The translations under genes were made by a program, and so were the position numbers. Positions 1-8,771 of a stretch of 34,039 bases of DNA are shown here, piece after piece. This stretch comes from an uncultured Gammaproteobacteria bacterium. GTDB lineage: Bacteria > Pseudomonadota > Gammaproteobacteria > SZUA-152. The notes under the pieces were generated by a model. The model did not search any database. It saw nothing but the letters and a program-made list of their open reading frames with translations, and was not told the DNA's origin. The stretch lies in NCBI GenBank assembly GCA_913009875.1, contig CAJVYS010000024.1:1-34039 (forward strand), written 5' to 3'. The stretch's first letter is position 1; each line of letters begins with the position of its first letter.

Positions 1-39
1 AGATCTACACTCTTTCCCTACCCGACGCTCTTCCGATCT
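1..39 (+). other. Illumina TruSeq universal adapter remnant (not genomic)
   Basis: These bases match the 3' part of the Illumina universal adapter, ending in CTCTTCCGATCT, with one mismatch near base 22. They are library sequence left on the contig end. Any reading frame that crosses base 39 is artificial. Confidence 0.97.
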
Positions 40-163
40 GTTGGATGTAGGCAATGCCGAAGTCCTCGACCAGCTGCTCCGGCGGCACCTCGTCGCAGGC
101 CGTCAGTACCAGCACGCCGGCAACGGCAAGGCTGTATATCAAGGGGCGGCTGGCTTTATGCAT
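40..163 (-). CDS. Lipoprotein, N-terminal fragment cut by contig end
   Basis: The gene starts at an ATG on the minus strand (163-161) preceded by a good GAGGATGAT ribosome site. It begins MHKASRPLIY, then has a hydrophobic stretch ending in the lipobox LTAC, so Cys is lipidated after signal peptidase II cleavage. About 41 residues are present before the gene runs into the adapter. The mature part (DEVPPEQLVEDFGIAYIQQ) is too short to assign a family. It diverges from the glycine cleavage operon. I do not recognise the function. A secreted, membrane-anchored lipoprotein is well supported by the signal alone. Confidence 0.7.
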
Positions 164-422
164 ATCATCCTCGTGTCGTGCTGGCTCGTGCGGAAGTAGG
201 CAAGTTTGCGCACTTGCCCCGGACATTACTACGGCAGCGGCACATATTTTGCCGAGACCCGGATCACAAAGCGCGCATTCTAGCCAATTTAGGCCCCCTA
301 GCCCTATCGGTAATGACGCCCATAGCCTTGATGGCACATCGATCTGCCGGCACCGCGGAGTGCATAGTCTTGGCCGTGGCAATCCGGTATAGTTCCGCCC
401 TCAACCACCCGTGCACCGACGG
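164..422. promoter_or_regulatory. Divergent promoter region of lipoprotein gene and gcv operon
   Basis: This gap of about 260 bases separates the divergent lipoprotein gene and the glycine riboswitch and holds no convincing gene. A TATAGT -10 candidate lies at 388-393 on the plus strand, about 30 bases before the first aptamer. I see no strong -35 hexamer at the right distance, so the site is tentative. The open reading frames crossing it have no ribosome site and no family resemblance. Confidence 0.35.
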
Positions 423-660
423 TGCACTGACTCTCTGCGGGAGAGAGCAGCCACCGATGGTGGGCTGCCGCCGAAGGCGCAACCGCCCGGAATCGCTCAG
501 GCAAACGAACCGCAGACGACAGGTTGACTCTGGAGAGCGGCCGGCGCGACCGGCCCACCGAAGGGGTAAAGGGCATTTCTATTCATTGCTTGTGAACTCT
601 GCGCAAGCCAAGCAATGAATAGAAACGTCCTAAAGCTCTCAGGTAAACGGACAGAGGGGC
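423..660 (+). ncRNA. Tandem glycine riboswitch upstream of gcvT
   Basis: Two consecutive glycine aptamers precede gcvT. The first (about 423-522) has the paired GGGAGAG region, the GCCGAAGGCGCAA core and CTCAGGCAAACG. The second (about 526-660) has CTGGAGAGC, CACCGAAGGGGTAAA, GCTCTCAGGTAAACGGACAG and closes at AGAGG. A short linker around 518-525 joins them, as in known cooperative tandem glycine switches. The family normally turns on the glycine cleavage genes when glycine is abundant, which fits the genes downstream. The second aptamer carries an unusually long stem (576-625). Confidence 0.93.
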
Positions 661-690
661 AGCAGGCATGTGCCTGCCAACCCTTTTCGT
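656..690 (+). terminator. Candidate expression-platform hairpin of the glycine riboswitch
   Basis: A stem GCAGGCA/TGCCTGC (662-677) with a two-base loop follows the second aptamer. Flanking GGGG (656-659) can pair with CCC (681-683), and TTTTCGTT follows. This looks like an intrinsic terminator of modest strength sitting between the aptamers and the gcvT ribosome site (AGAGG near 699-703). Part of the stem overlaps the closing sequence of the second aptamer, so mutually exclusive folding is plausible. Confidence 0.5.
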
Positions 691-712
691 TCTCAAACAG
701 AGGCCTGACGCC

Positions 713-1816
713 ATGCCCCAGCATACCCCCCTGTATCAGCAACACCTTGCGGCCAAGGCCAAGATGGTGGATTTTGCCGGTTGGGAGATGCCTGTCCACT
801 ATGGCTCGCAGCTGGAGGAGCACCACCAGGTGCGCCGCGACGCCGGCATGTTCGATGTCTCCCATATGGTGGTGCTGGATCTCGCCGGCCCTGCGGTCAG
901 CGATTTCCTGCGCCGCCTGCTGGCCAACGACGTGGCACGCCTCAACGCCACCCCCGGCCGGGCCCTCTATTCCTGCATGCTCAACGAGCGTGGCGGGGTC
1001 ATCGACGATCTCATCGTCTATTTTATGAACGACAATGGGTACCGCATGGTGGTCAACGCCGCCACCCGCGACAAGGACCTGGCCTGGATCGCCCAGCAGG
1101 CCACGGCCTTTGAGGTGAGCATCCGCGAGCGCGACGATCTGGCCATGATTGCCGTGCAGGGGCCCAACGCCCGCGACAAGACCCGCACGGCACTGGGCGA
1201 GGCACTGGCCCCGGCGATGGCGCTGAAACCCTTCTTTGCGACTGAGTGCAGCGACGAGCTGTTCGTCGCCCGCACCGGCTACACCGGCGAGGACGGCTTC
1301 GAGATCATGCTGCCCGCCGCGCAGGCAGGCGGCGTGTGGAAGGCCCTGCTTGCCGCCGGCGTTGCCCCCATCGGCCTCGGCGCGCGCGACACCCTGCGTC
1401 TGGAGGCCGGTATGAATCTCTACGGCCAGGACATGGACGAAGACACCAGCCCGCTGGAGGCCGGACTTGCCTGGACCGTGGCCTTTGAGCCCGCCGGACG
1501 TGACTTCATCGGCCGCGCCGCTCTCGAGGCCCAGCACGAGGCCGGCCCCGCGCGCAAGCTGGTGGGATTGCTGCTGGAAGGCCGTGGCGTGCTACGCGCC
1601 CACCAAAAAGTGGTCACCACCGCCGGTGAGGGCGAAACCACCAGCGGCAGCTTCTCCCCCACCCTCGGCCAGGCCATCGCCCTGGCCCGCGTGCCGGCCA
1701 CCGCCGGCCAGACCTGTGAGGTGGAGATCCGCGGCAAGCGCCTGCCCGCCCGTATCGTAAAATATCCCTTTGTGCGCCATGGCCAACCATGCATCACCTA
1801 CACTCAAACCCTGTAG
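713..1816 (+). CDS. gcvT: Glycine cleavage system T protein (aminomethyltransferase)
   Basis: This 367-residue protein moves the methylene group from aminomethyl-lipoyl GcvH to tetrahydrofolate, giving methylene-tetrahydrofolate and ammonia in the cytosolic glycine cleavage complex. The sequence shows the family start [22 protein letters not shown] (21-30), DVSHM (48-52) and the [10 protein letters not shown] segment that holds the catalytic Asp (98/99). YTGEDGFEI and the C-terminal barrel follow. Length is normal for the family. The ATG at 713 is chosen because the family begins there and AGAGG precedes it; the frame stays open upstream to 668 inside the riboswitch hairpin, which is unlikely to be coding. 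It is the first gene of the gcv operon, under the tandem glycine riboswitch. Confidence 0.97.
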   Translation: MPQHTPLYQQHLAAKAKMVDFAGWEMPVHYGSQLEEHHQVRRDAGMFDVSHMVVLDLAGPAVSDFLRRLLANDVARLNATPGRALYSCMLNERGGVIDDLIVYFMNDNGYRMVVNAATRDKDLAWIAQQATAFEVSIRERDDLAMIAVQGPNARDKTRTALGEALAPAMALKPFFATECSDELFVARTGYTGEDGFEIMLPAAQAGGVWKALLAAGVAPIGLGARDTLRLEAGMNLYGQDMDEDTSPLEAGLAWTVAFEPAGRDFIGRAALEAQHEAGPARKLVGLLLEGRGVLRAHQKVVTTAGEGETTSGSFSPTLGQAIALARVPATAGQTCEVEIRGKRLPARIVKYPFVRHGQPCITYTQTL

Positions 1817-1833
1817 CAACGGCATTAAGAATA

Positions 1834-1900
1834 TTGTGGGAGCGGCTTTAGCCACAAAGAATGGCGCCAACCTTCTTCGCAGCTGAAGCCGCTCCCACAA
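1834..1900. repeat. REP-like palindrome, family 1 (between gcvT and gcvH)
   Basis: Arms TTGTGGGAGCGGCTTTAGCC and the complement ending GAAGCCGCTCCCACAA form a hairpin. The same unit occurs at 28576-28644 and 33840-33902. It is a Pseudomonas REP-like intergenic palindrome, here inside the gcv operon. Confidence 0.85.
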
Positions 1901-1940
1901 GCAGACTTAATGGGCTACTAGATCAATCAAGGAGAATCCC

Positions 1941-2336
1941 ATGAGCAATATCCCCAGCGAACTGAAATACACCAAGTCCCACGAGTGGGTGCGTATCGAA
2001 GGCGATGGCACGGTCACCGTGGGTATCAGCGACCATGCCCAGGCATTGCTGGGCGACATGGTTTTCGTCGAACTGCCCGAGCCCGGCACATCGCTGGATG
2101 CCGGTGAAGAGTGCGCGGTGGTGGAGTCGGTGAAGGCCGCTTCCGACGTCTATGCCCCGATGACCGGCGAGGTGTTGGCGGCCAATGAGTTGCTGGAAGA
2201 TGCCCCGGAGACTATTAACACGGATGCTTACAATGACGGCTGGCTGTTCCGCATCAAGCTGGCAGACGAGGCCGAGCTGAAGGAGCTGCTGGATGCCGAG
2301 GCCTACGCCGAATTGGTCGCCGAAGAGGATCACTGA
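1941..2336 (+). CDS. gcvH: Glycine cleavage system H protein
   Basis: This 131-residue protein is the lipoyl shuttle of the glycine cleavage complex. It carries the aminomethyl group from the P protein to the T protein and returns reduced lipoate to the L protein. The lipoylation motif [10 protein letters not shown] is intact, with the modified lysine at residue 65. The N-terminus ([13 protein letters not shown]) and C-terminus (NDGWLFRIK, then an acidic helix) are typical. AAGGAG at 1929-1934 supports the start. It lies about 125 bases after gcvT, separated by a palindromic repeat, and its TGA overlaps the ATG of gcvPA by one base, suggesting translational coupling. Confidence 0.97.
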   Translation: MSNIPSELKYTKSHEWVRIEGDGTVTVGISDHAQALLGDMVFVELPEPGTSLDAGEECAVVESVKAASDVYAPMTGEVLAANELLEDAPETINTDAYNDGWLFRIKLADEAELKELLDAEAYAELVAEEDH

Positions 2337-3691
2337 TGCCCTTCATTCCCCATACCGAGGATGATACCCGGGCCATGCTTGCGGCCTGCGGAGTGGACAG
2401 CATCGAAGACCTGTTCGACGAGATCCCACCGGAGTTGCGCGCAGATGCTCTCGACGGCATTCCCCCGGGCCGCGACGAACTGGCCGTCAGCCGGCTGCTG
2501 CACGCACGCGCCGCGCAGGATGCCCAGCCGCTGTGTTTCACCGGTGCAGGCGCCTACGAGCATCATATCCCGGCGGCGGTGTGGGAGATCACCACCCGTG
2601 GCGAATACTACAGCGCCTACACTCCCTATCAGGCCGAGGCCAGCCAGGGCACCCTGCAACTGTTGTACGAATTCCAGACCATGATGTCCGAACTCACCGC
2701 CATGGAGGTGGCCAATGCGTCGCTGTACGACGGCGCCACGGCGCTGGCCGAGGCGGTGCTGATGGCGGTGCGCGCCAACCGCAAGTCCAAGGCCCGGCGC
2801 ATCCTCATGCCGCGCACGGTGCACCCGCGCTACCGCGGCGTGGTGCAGGCCATCGTGCACCATCAGGGCATCACCCTGGAACTGCTCGATTACGACACCG
2901 CCGGCGGCCACATCAATCCCGCCAGTCTGCCCACTACACCCGGCGACATCACCGCGCTGGTGATTCCCCAGCCCAATTTCTTCGGCGCGCTGGAAGATGC
3001 CGATGCCCTCACCGACTGGGCCCACACCCACGGCGCACTGGTGATCGGCGTGGTCAACCCCACCGCCATGGCGGTGATCACTCCACCGGGAGAATGGGGT
3101 GCGGCAGGTGCCGACATCGTCTGCGGTGAGGGCCAGCCGTTGGGCATTCCGCTGGCCTCCGGCGGCCCCTATTTCGGCTTCATGTGCTGCAAGCAAAAGA
3201 TCGTGCGGCAGATGCCGGGGCGTATCATCGGCGCCACCGTGGATCTCGAAGGCAAACGCGGCTACGTGCTGACCCTGCAGGCCCGCGAGCAGCACATTCG
3301 TCGTTCCAAGGCCACCTCCAACATCTGCACCAACCAGGGCCTGATGACTACCGCCGCCACCATCTACATGGCGGTGATGGGTCCCGCGGGGCTGGAAGGT
3401 GTGGCGCGCCAGTGCCATGCCAACACCCGGGCGCTGGTGCAGCAGCTCGGCGAGATCGACGGTGTCGAGACCGTATTCGACCGTCCCACCTTCCACGAAA
3501 CCGTGCTGCGCCTGCCGCGCCCTACCGCCGAGGTGTTGGCAGGCTTGAGTGAGCGCGGCATCTTTGGCGGTTTCGATTTGTCGGCCGATTATCCCGAGCT
3601 GGATAACACCCTGCTGGTGTGCGCCACCGAGACCCGCAATGAGACCGACATGGACGCCTATGCCGCGGCCCTGCGTGAGGTGCTGGCATGA
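2336..3691 (+). CDS. gcvPA: Glycine dehydrogenase (decarboxylating) subunit 1
   Basis: This is the N-terminal half of the split P protein, 451 residues long. With GcvPB it forms the pyridoxal-phosphate enzyme that decarboxylates glycine and loads the aminomethyl group on GcvH. It starts [15 protein letters not shown] and contains family segments such as [46 protein letters not shown] and [10 protein letters not shown]. It lacks the cofactor lysine, which is on the other subunit. The P protein of enterobacteria is one long chain; the two-gene form is common in other lineages and many environmental gammaproteobacteria. The stop overlaps the start of gcvPB by 4 bases. Confidence 0.97.
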   Translation: MPFIPHTEDDTRAMLAACGVDSIEDLFDEIPPELRADALDGIPPGRDELAVSRLLHARAAQDAQPLCFTGAGAYEHHIPAAVWEITTRGEYYSAYTPYQAEASQGTLQLLYEFQTMMSELTAMEVANASLYDGATALAEAVLMAVRANRKSKARRILMPRTVHPRYRGVVQAIVHHQGITLELLDYDTAGGHINPASLPTTPGDITALVIPQPNFFGALEDADALTDWAHTHGALVIGVVNPTAMAVITPPGEWGAAGADIVCGEGQPLGIPLASGGPYFGFMCCKQKIVRQMPGRIIGATVDLEGKRGYVLTLQAREQHIRRSKATSNICTNQGLMTTAATIYMAVMGPAGLEGVARQCHANTRALVQQLGEIDGVETVFDRPTFHETVLRLPRPTAEVLAGLSERGIFGGFDLSADYPELDNTLLVCATETRNETDMDAYAAALREVLA

Positions 3692-5166
3692 CACAGCGTG
3701 CGGTTTGTGAACCCCTGATCTTCGAACACTCCCGCCCCGGCCGCGTCAACCGCGCCCAGTCGGCCCACTTGGGCGGCGAGTTGAACGGCATCCCCGAGTC
3801 CCTGCGCCGCAAGCATCCGCCACGCCTGCCCGAGGTCTCGGAGCTGGACGCCGTGCGCCACTACACGCGGCTGTCGCAGAAGAACTTCTCCATCGACACC
3901 CACTTTTACCCGCTGGGCTCCTGCACCATGAAATACAACCCGCGGGCCTGTAATACCCTGGCCTCGCTGCCCGGTTTCCTCGGTCAGCATCCGCTGAGCG
4001 CGGCAAGAGACTCACAGGGTATCCTCGCCTGTCTGTGGGAGTTGCAGGAGATGCTGAAAGAGGTCACCGGCATGAGCGCCGTGTCGTTGACCCCCATGGC
4101 CGGGGCACAAGGCGAGTTCGCCGGCGTGGCCATGATCCGCGCCTATCACGACGCCCGAGGCGACGACGCGCGTACGGAAATTCTCGTGCCCGACGCCGCC
4201 CATGGCACCAATCCCGCCACCGCCACCATGTGCGGCTACACGGTGCGTGAAATCCCCACCGACAATCAGGGCGACGTGGACGAGGAGGCGCTAAAGGCCG
4301 CCGTGGGGCCACATACGGCGGGCATCATGCTCACCAACCCCTCGACCCTGGGCGTGTTCGAGCGCCGCATCCACGAGATCGCACGCATCGTGCACGAGGC
4401 CGGCGGGTTGCTGTATTACGACGGCGCCAACCTCAATGCCATCCTCGGCAAGGTGAAGCCGGGTGACATGGGCTTCGACGTGATTCACATGAATCTGCAC
4501 AAGACCTTCTCCACCCCCCACGGCGGTGGTGGACCGGGCGCCGGACCGGTGGGCGTAAGTGAGCACTTGCAACCATTTATGCCCATCCCGGTGGTGGGAC
4601 GCGATGACAGCGGCGCCTTCCGCTGGCTGGACGAACATGATCTGCCGCAAAGCATCGGCCGCCTATCGGCACACATGGGCAACACCGGCATCCTGCTACG
4701 CGCCTACATTTATGCCCTGATGCTGGGCCGCGAGGGTATGGTGCGCATTGCCGACTACGCCACCCTGAATGCCAACTATCTGATGGCGCGCCTGCGCGAT
4801 GCCGGTTTCGACATGGCCCTGCCCGGGCGCCGCGCCACCCATGAATTCATTCTGACCCTCAAGCATCAGGCCAAAGAGCCGGGCGTGACGGCCATGGATT
4901 TTGCCAAGCGCCTGCTCGATTACGGCTTCCACGCACCCACCACCTATTTCCCATTGATCATCCCCGAGTGCCTGCTCATCGAGCCCACGGAGACGGAATC
5001 CAAACAGGCGCTGGACGCCTTTGTCGAGGCCATGACGGCGATACAGGCCGAGGCGGAGAAAGACGTCGAGACCCTCAAGGGTGCACCCTATTCCCTGCCG
5101 GTGCGGCGCCTCGATGACGTAAAGGCAGCGCGCGAGCTGGATCTGCGCTGGCAAGCGAAGGCATGA
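3688..5166 (+). CDS. gcvPB: Glycine dehydrogenase (decarboxylating) subunit 2
   Basis: This 492-residue chain is the C-terminal, cofactor-bearing half of the split P protein. The motif [18 protein letters not shown] is present and its lysine (residue 272) is the expected Schiff-base site for pyridoxal phosphate. Other family marks are [21 protein letters not shown] and the AHGTNPA segment. ATG at 3688 overlaps the gcvPA stop (ATGA). No lipoamide dehydrogenase (L protein) gene is in the window; it is normally shared with the 2-oxoacid dehydrogenases and encoded elsewhere. Confidence 0.97.
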   Translation: MTQRAVCEPLIFEHSRPGRVNRAQSAHLGGELNGIPESLRRKHPPRLPEVSELDAVRHYTRLSQKNFSIDTHFYPLGSCTMKYNPRACNTLASLPGFLGQHPLSAARDSQGILACLWELQEMLKEVTGMSAVSLTPMAGAQGEFAGVAMIRAYHDARGDDARTEILVPDAAHGTNPATATMCGYTVREIPTDNQGDVDEEALKAAVGPHTAGIMLTNPSTLGVFERRIHEIARIVHEAGGLLYYDGANLNAILGKVKPGDMGFDVIHMNLHKTFSTPHGGGGPGAGPVGVSEHLQPFMPIPVVGRDDSGAFRWLDEHDLPQSIGRLSAHMGNTGILLRAYIYALMLGREGMVRIADYATLNANYLMARLRDAGFDMALPGRRATHEFILTLKHQAKEPGVTAMDFAKRLLDYGFHAPTTYFPLIIPECLLIEPTETESKQALDAFVEAMTAIQAEAEKDVETLKGAPYSLPVRRLDDVKAARELDLRWQAKA

Positions 5167-5170
5167 TGCC

Positions 5171-5530
5171 ATGAGCAAGCCCGGCAATACCGGCATCAAG
5201 CGCATCATCAAGGCTGGCGGTTATTCGTGGGCCGGGCTGCGCGCGGCGTTTCGCCATGAGGCGGCCTTCCGTCAGGAGCTGGCGCTGTGCGTGGTATTGA
5301 TCCCGCTCGGCCTGTGGCTGGGCGAAGACGGCGTGGCACGCGCCCTGCTGGTGGGCAGCCTGCTGCTGGTGCTGATGGTGGAGCTGCTCAACTCGGCCAT
5401 CGAGGCGGTGGTGGACCGCATCGGCGCTGAACAGCACGAGCTGTCCGGTCGCGCCAAGGACATCGGCTCGGCGGTGGTGCTCGTTGCGCTGGCCAATGTG
5501 GTGCTGGTGTGGGTCTTGGTGCTGCTGTGA
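5171..5530 (+). CDS. dgkA: Diacylglycerol kinase (prokaryotic DgkA type)
   Basis: This 119-residue inner-membrane enzyme phosphorylates diacylglycerol to phosphatidic acid with ATP, recycling lipid released during periplasmic glucan or LPS modification. Length matches E. coli DgkA (121). An amphipathic N-terminal part is followed by three membrane helices (about 33-50, 56-75 and 98-119). The signature VELLNSAIEAVVDR holds the catalytic Glu71 and Asn74 equivalents of E. coli Glu69 and Asn72, and RAKDIGSA follows. The start lies 4 bases after gcvPB, so it is probably cotranscribed with the glycine operon, although no functional link is known. Confidence 0.95.
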   Translation: MSKPGNTGIKRIIKAGGYSWAGLRAAFRHEAAFRQELALCVVLIPLGLWLGEDGVARALLVGSLLLVLMVELLNSAIEAVVDRIGAEQHELSGRAKDIGSAVVLVALANVVLVWVLVLL

Positions 5531-5573
5531 ATTCTTGCTACAGAGGCGCGGCATTCGCGGCGAAAATGAATAC

Positions 5574-5643
5574 GTAGGAGCGGACCCCCGGGCCGCGATG
5601 ACAATGCCTGGTCATCCATCGCGGCCCGGGGGTCCGCTCCTAC
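5574..5643. repeat. REP-like palindrome, family 2 (GTAGGAGCGGACCCCCGGGC)
   Basis: Two arms of about 29 bases (GTAGGAGCGGACCCCCGGGC and complement) are nearly perfect inverted repeats around a short loop. It sits between dgkA and the kinase gene. Related arms (GTAGGAGCGGGCC type) occur at 28526-28716. Just after it, CTCTGTGCCTCTGTGG (5685-5700) resembles the family-6 arm at 33915-33930. Confidence 0.85.
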
Positions 5644-5730
5644 AGAATGAAAAGAGGCTGGGTAAATGGAATACCTCGGTATTCTCTGTGCCTCTGTGGT
5701 GAACAATCAAAAGCAAATAAAGGAAATCCA

Positions 5731-6663
5731 ATGTCTGCACTGATCTGCGGCTCTTATGCCTACGACACCATCATGGTGTTCCACGACAAGTTCAAGAATC
5801 ACATCCTGCCGGACAAGGTGCACATGCTGAATGTCTCCTTCCTGGTGCCGGACATGCGCCGCGAGTATGGCGGTTGCGCAGGCAACATCGCCTACAATCT
5901 CAAGCTGCTGGGCGGCGATCCCCTGCCCATGGCCACGGTGGGCAGCGACTTCGACCTGTACGCCAGCTGGATGGACCGCTGCGGCATCCCGCGCACCCAC
6001 ATCAAGGTCTACACCAGCACCTTCACCGGCCAGGCCTTCATCACCACCGACGAGGACGACAACCAGATCACCGCCTTCCATCCAGGCGCCATGAGCCTGT
6101 CGCACGAGAACAAGGTGTCGGACGCCGAGGGCGTGAGCATCGGCATCGTCTCCCCGGACGGCCGCGAGGGCATGATCGAACACGCCGAACAGTTCGCCGA
6201 GGCGGGCATCCCCTTCATCTTCGATCCCGGCCAGGGCATGCCCATGTTCAACGGCGACGACCTGCTGCGCTTCACCGAGCAGGCCACCTGGATCACCCTC
6301 AACGACTACGAGGCGCAACTGTTCGAGGAACGCACCGGGCTGTCGCCACACGAGATCGCCGAGCGCGTCGAGGCGCTGATCATCACCCGCGGCGGTGAGG
6401 GCTCTCATATCTATACCCGAGAGCACCGGCTGGAGATCCCGGCCGTGCCGGTCACCGCCATCAATGATCCCACTGGCTGCGGTGATGCCTATCGCGCCGG
6501 TCTATTGTATGGGCTGATGAATGACATGGACTGGAAGACCACCGGCCGCATCGCCTCCCTGCTGGGGGCCATCAAGATCGAAAAGCACGGCACGCAGAAT
6601 CACCAGTTTACGCGCGATGAATTCGACCACCGCTTCCAGGAGGCCTTTGGCCGCAGCCTGTAA
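5731..6663 (+). CDS. PfkB-family carbohydrate/adenosine kinase
   Basis: This 310-residue protein belongs to the ribokinase/PfkB fold and transfers phosphate from ATP to a sugar or nucleoside hydroxyl. An N-terminal ICGSYAYDTIM strand, YGGCAGNIAYNLKLLGG (PfkB signature 1 region) and the C-terminal DPTGCGDAYRAG motif (246-257) are visible, with Asp252 as the expected catalytic base. Proteobacterial relatives of this length are often named adenosine kinase. The sequence alone does not fix the substrate. The ATG at 5731 is chosen for the AAAGGAAAT site just upstream and the family start; the longer frame would read through repeat-like DNA. It stands alone between a palindromic repeat and a candidate terminator. 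Confidence 0.85.
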   Translation: MSALICGSYAYDTIMVFHDKFKNHILPDKVHMLNVSFLVPDMRREYGGCAGNIAYNLKLLGGDPLPMATVGSDFDLYASWMDRCGIPRTHIKVYTSTFTGQAFITTDEDDNQITAFHPGAMSLSHENKVSDAEGVSIGIVSPDGREGMIEHAEQFAEAGIPFIFDPGQGMPMFNGDDLLRFTEQATWITLNDYEAQLFEERTGLSPHEIAERVEALIITRGGEGSHIYTREHRLEIPAVPVTAINDPTGCGDAYRAGLLYGLMNDMDWKTTGRIASLLGAIKIEKHGTQNHQFTRDEFDHRFQEAFGRSL

Positions 6664-6701
6664 GGGCTGCCTGGAGCCTGATTACGCATCTTATTACAGC
6701 C

Positions 6702-6774
6702 AAGGATGGCGGCAAAGCAGTGCCCTGGATAACTTGCACGCTCAAGACACCCGCCATCTTCAGAGAGTTTTTTT
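6702..6774 (+). terminator. Candidate intrinsic terminator after the PfkB kinase gene
   Basis: AAGGATGGCGG (6702-6712) can pair with CCGCCATCTT (6751-6760), and seven T residues follow at 6768-6774. The long loop and the spacing to the T-run are not ideal, so the strength is uncertain. It lies between the kinase gene and the diguanylate cyclase gene. Confidence 0.4.
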
Positions 6775-6830
6775 CAGGCCGCTAGTGCTCTTTGGGGTAG
6801 GCTCTGGGAAACGCTTGGAGATGATGCAAT

Positions 6831-8564
6831 TTGGAGAACGCTAAATCCCGCGCACATTCCCTGTTGCGCGGACAATCGATCAACATCCTGCTGATCCTGA
6901 GCTTTGTCATCGTGGCCCTGCTGCCGGTGAGCATTCTGGGAATCAACAGCTACCATGCGGCCTGGGAAAACGCCTGGCGTGAAGTCCGCGAGAAACATCA
7001 GACGCTGGCGGAGAACCTGTCGGCACCCATCACCCAGTATGTGAACAACCGCCGTATTGCCATCTCCCTGCTACGGGAGGAAATGATCGCGCTGGAGGAT
7101 GCCGCAGACCTGGCCCAGAATGCTGCTGTGCTGGCCAAGGGGCTGGACTATCTGCACGGCTTTCGTGCCGTTTTCCTGCTCGATGACCATCAGCGAATCC
7201 TCAGTATGGCGACCAGCTATCCCATCGGAGAGCGCCCCGCCGCGCAGCTTAACCTCGGCCCCGAGGACTTTATCAACACCTTGTTCGTGTCCAGCCGAAC
7301 CTTCCTCAGCCCGGTAGTGATTAACCCCTTTACCGGCAAGACAACGCTGATGATGGGTACCTTGCTGCATGGTGCGGGCGCCATGAGTTCACCATTGCTG
7401 CTGGTGGGGGAGCTGAAGCTCGATGCCATCGAGGCGCTGCGTCAGGGTATTCATTTTGGCGAGCAGGGGCATGCGGCCATCGTTGACCCGTTGGGGCGGG
7501 TGATCGCGCATCCAAATCCGGACTGGACGAATGAGCGTATCAAGAACCTGTCCCACCTGCCTATTGTGCAAAAAATGATGGCCGGAAAGACCGGTGTCAC
7601 CGAGTTCTATTCCCCCTACAAAAAGGCTGAGATGGTGGCTGGTTACACCTCGGTGCCCAAGGTGGGCTGGGGCATCATGGTGCCCCAGCCGAAGGCGGAA
7701 ATCGAGGTGCAGATCGCGCGGATTCGCGGCTCGGAACTGGCCTGGGCGCTGGCGGGTATTGCCCTGGCGCTGGCCTTCAGCCTGTCACTGGCACGCTGGA
7801 TTACCCGACCACTGAACACCCTTGCCCACGCCGGTCAGCGCTTGCACGACACCAACTTCAAGAGTGACCTGCCGAAGATAAGCCCCAGCGCACCGCTGGA
7901 AATCCGCCAGCTGGCGAATAGCCTCGGCGGCACTGTTGATGAACTGATTGCCTCGCGGGCCGAATTGGCCAGACTCAATGATTCGTTGCAGGAACGTGTA
8001 CATATCGCTACGCGCGAGCTACGCAAGAGTAACCAGCAGTTGGAACACCTGGCGCAGAGCGACCACCTCACCCAGCTGGCCAATCGACGTCACTTCGAGC
8101 AGGTGCTGGCGAGCCTGGATGGTCGCCGGCAGAGCGACAGCCAGGGCATCTGCATTCTGCTGCTGGACGTGGATAAGTTCAAGAACATCAACGACCATTA
8201 CGGACACGCCGCCGGCGATGAGGTACTGATACAGATTGCCAACATCCTGCGCCAGGGCCTGCGCAATACGGACCTGGCGGCCCGCTATGCGGGGGACGAA
8301 TTCGTGGTGTTGCTACGTGCCGGACTGGAGACGGGCCGACAGCGTGCATGGGGTCTGCGCGACGCCATCGACGAACACCACTTCCAGTTTGACGGCCAGA
8401 CCCTGCATACCACGGTCAGCATCGGTCTGGTGTATTGCCACAGCGTCAATGCTTGTGCCGCCCCCGACGATTTGCTGCATCAGGTCGATGTCGCCATGTA
8501 CAAGGCCAAACGCCAGGGGCGCAACCGGGTGGTCGAGGTGGAACAGGGACACACCTGGGCATAA
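6831..8564 (+). CDS. Membrane diguanylate cyclase: Cache-like sensor, HAMP, GGDEF
   Basis: The 577-residue protein makes cyclic di-GMP from two GTP. It has a first membrane helix (about 19-41), a periplasmic sensor of about 260 residues with Cache-like features (LDDHQRILSMATSYP, AAIVDPLGRVIAHPNP, VGWGIMVPQ), a second helix (about 303-320), a HAMP segment starting ARWITRPLNTL, a short coiled coil, and a GGDEF domain. The active loop reads AGDEF (487-491), a common active variant, with LDVDKFKNIND before it. The inhibitory I-site RNTD (478-481) lies at the correct spacing, implying product feedback. The start is TTG with GGAG ten bases upstream; no ATG fits. The ligand of the sensor cannot be told. 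Confidence 0.93.
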   Translation: MENAKSRAHSLLRGQSINILLILSFVIVALLPVSILGINSYHAAWENAWREVREKHQTLAENLSAPITQYVNNRRIAISLLREEMIALEDAADLAQNAAVLAKGLDYLHGFRAVFLLDDHQRILSMATSYPIGERPAAQLNLGPEDFINTLFVSSRTFLSPVVINPFTGKTTLMMGTLLHGAGAMSSPLLLVGELKLDAIEALRQGIHFGEQGHAAIVDPLGRVIAHPNPDWTNERIKNLSHLPIVQKMMAGKTGVTEFYSPYKKAEMVAGYTSVPKVGWGIMVPQPKAEIEVQIARIRGSELAWALAGIALALAFSLSLARWITRPLNTLAHAGQRLHDTNFKSDLPKISPSAPLEIRQLANSLGGTVDELIASRAELARLNDSLQERVHIATRELRKSNQQLEHLAQSDHLTQLANRRHFEQVLASLDGRRQSDSQGICILLLDVDKFKNINDHYGHAAGDEVLIQIANILRQGLRNTDLAARYAGDEFVVLLRAGLETGRQRAWGLRDAIDEHHFQFDGQTLHTTVSIGLVYCHSVNACAAPDDLLHQVDVAMYKAKRQGRNRVVEVEQGHTWA

Positions 8565-8771
8565 CGGACACCCTGCATCGTACAATTTTCTGCAGGCAGG
8601 CTATTCATCCGAAGCCCATCAATACGAACACAAATGTCTATGTGATGCATGACTCGCCCTTCGAGATCGACGAGAATGGATATATTCTGGGCAAAAAGAA
8701 GAAACCGGAGGAGTCATGGTGAACACTAATGGGAAAAGAATAGCCAGTTTGGCTTATCACGGATAGAACGG
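8565..8771. other. Gap before hsdR with a 25-residue orphan frame
   Basis: This gap marks the left edge of the restriction island. A short plus-strand frame (ATG 8645 to TGA 8722) encodes MHDSPFEIDENGYILGKKKK and a short tail. It has no ribosome site and no family I recognise, and could be the end of a deleted gene. A small palindrome TAGCCA-GTT-TGGCTTA lies around 8741-8756, just upstream of hsdR. No clear promoter is seen. Confidence 0.3.

Noticed and set aside
5-382. Minus-strand frame of 125 codons over the left end
   Set aside because: Its last nine residues are translated adapter, and its first 73 residues lie upstream of the real lipoprotein start at 163.
576-625. Independent terminator or small RNA at the 17-base stem
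   Set aside because: It lies between the two conserved core halves of the second glycine aptamer, so it is part of that structure; no T-run follows.
497-1537. Long minus-strand frame opposite gcvT
   Set aside because: It mirrors gcvT codon bias, has no ribosome site or family features, and crosses the riboswitch.
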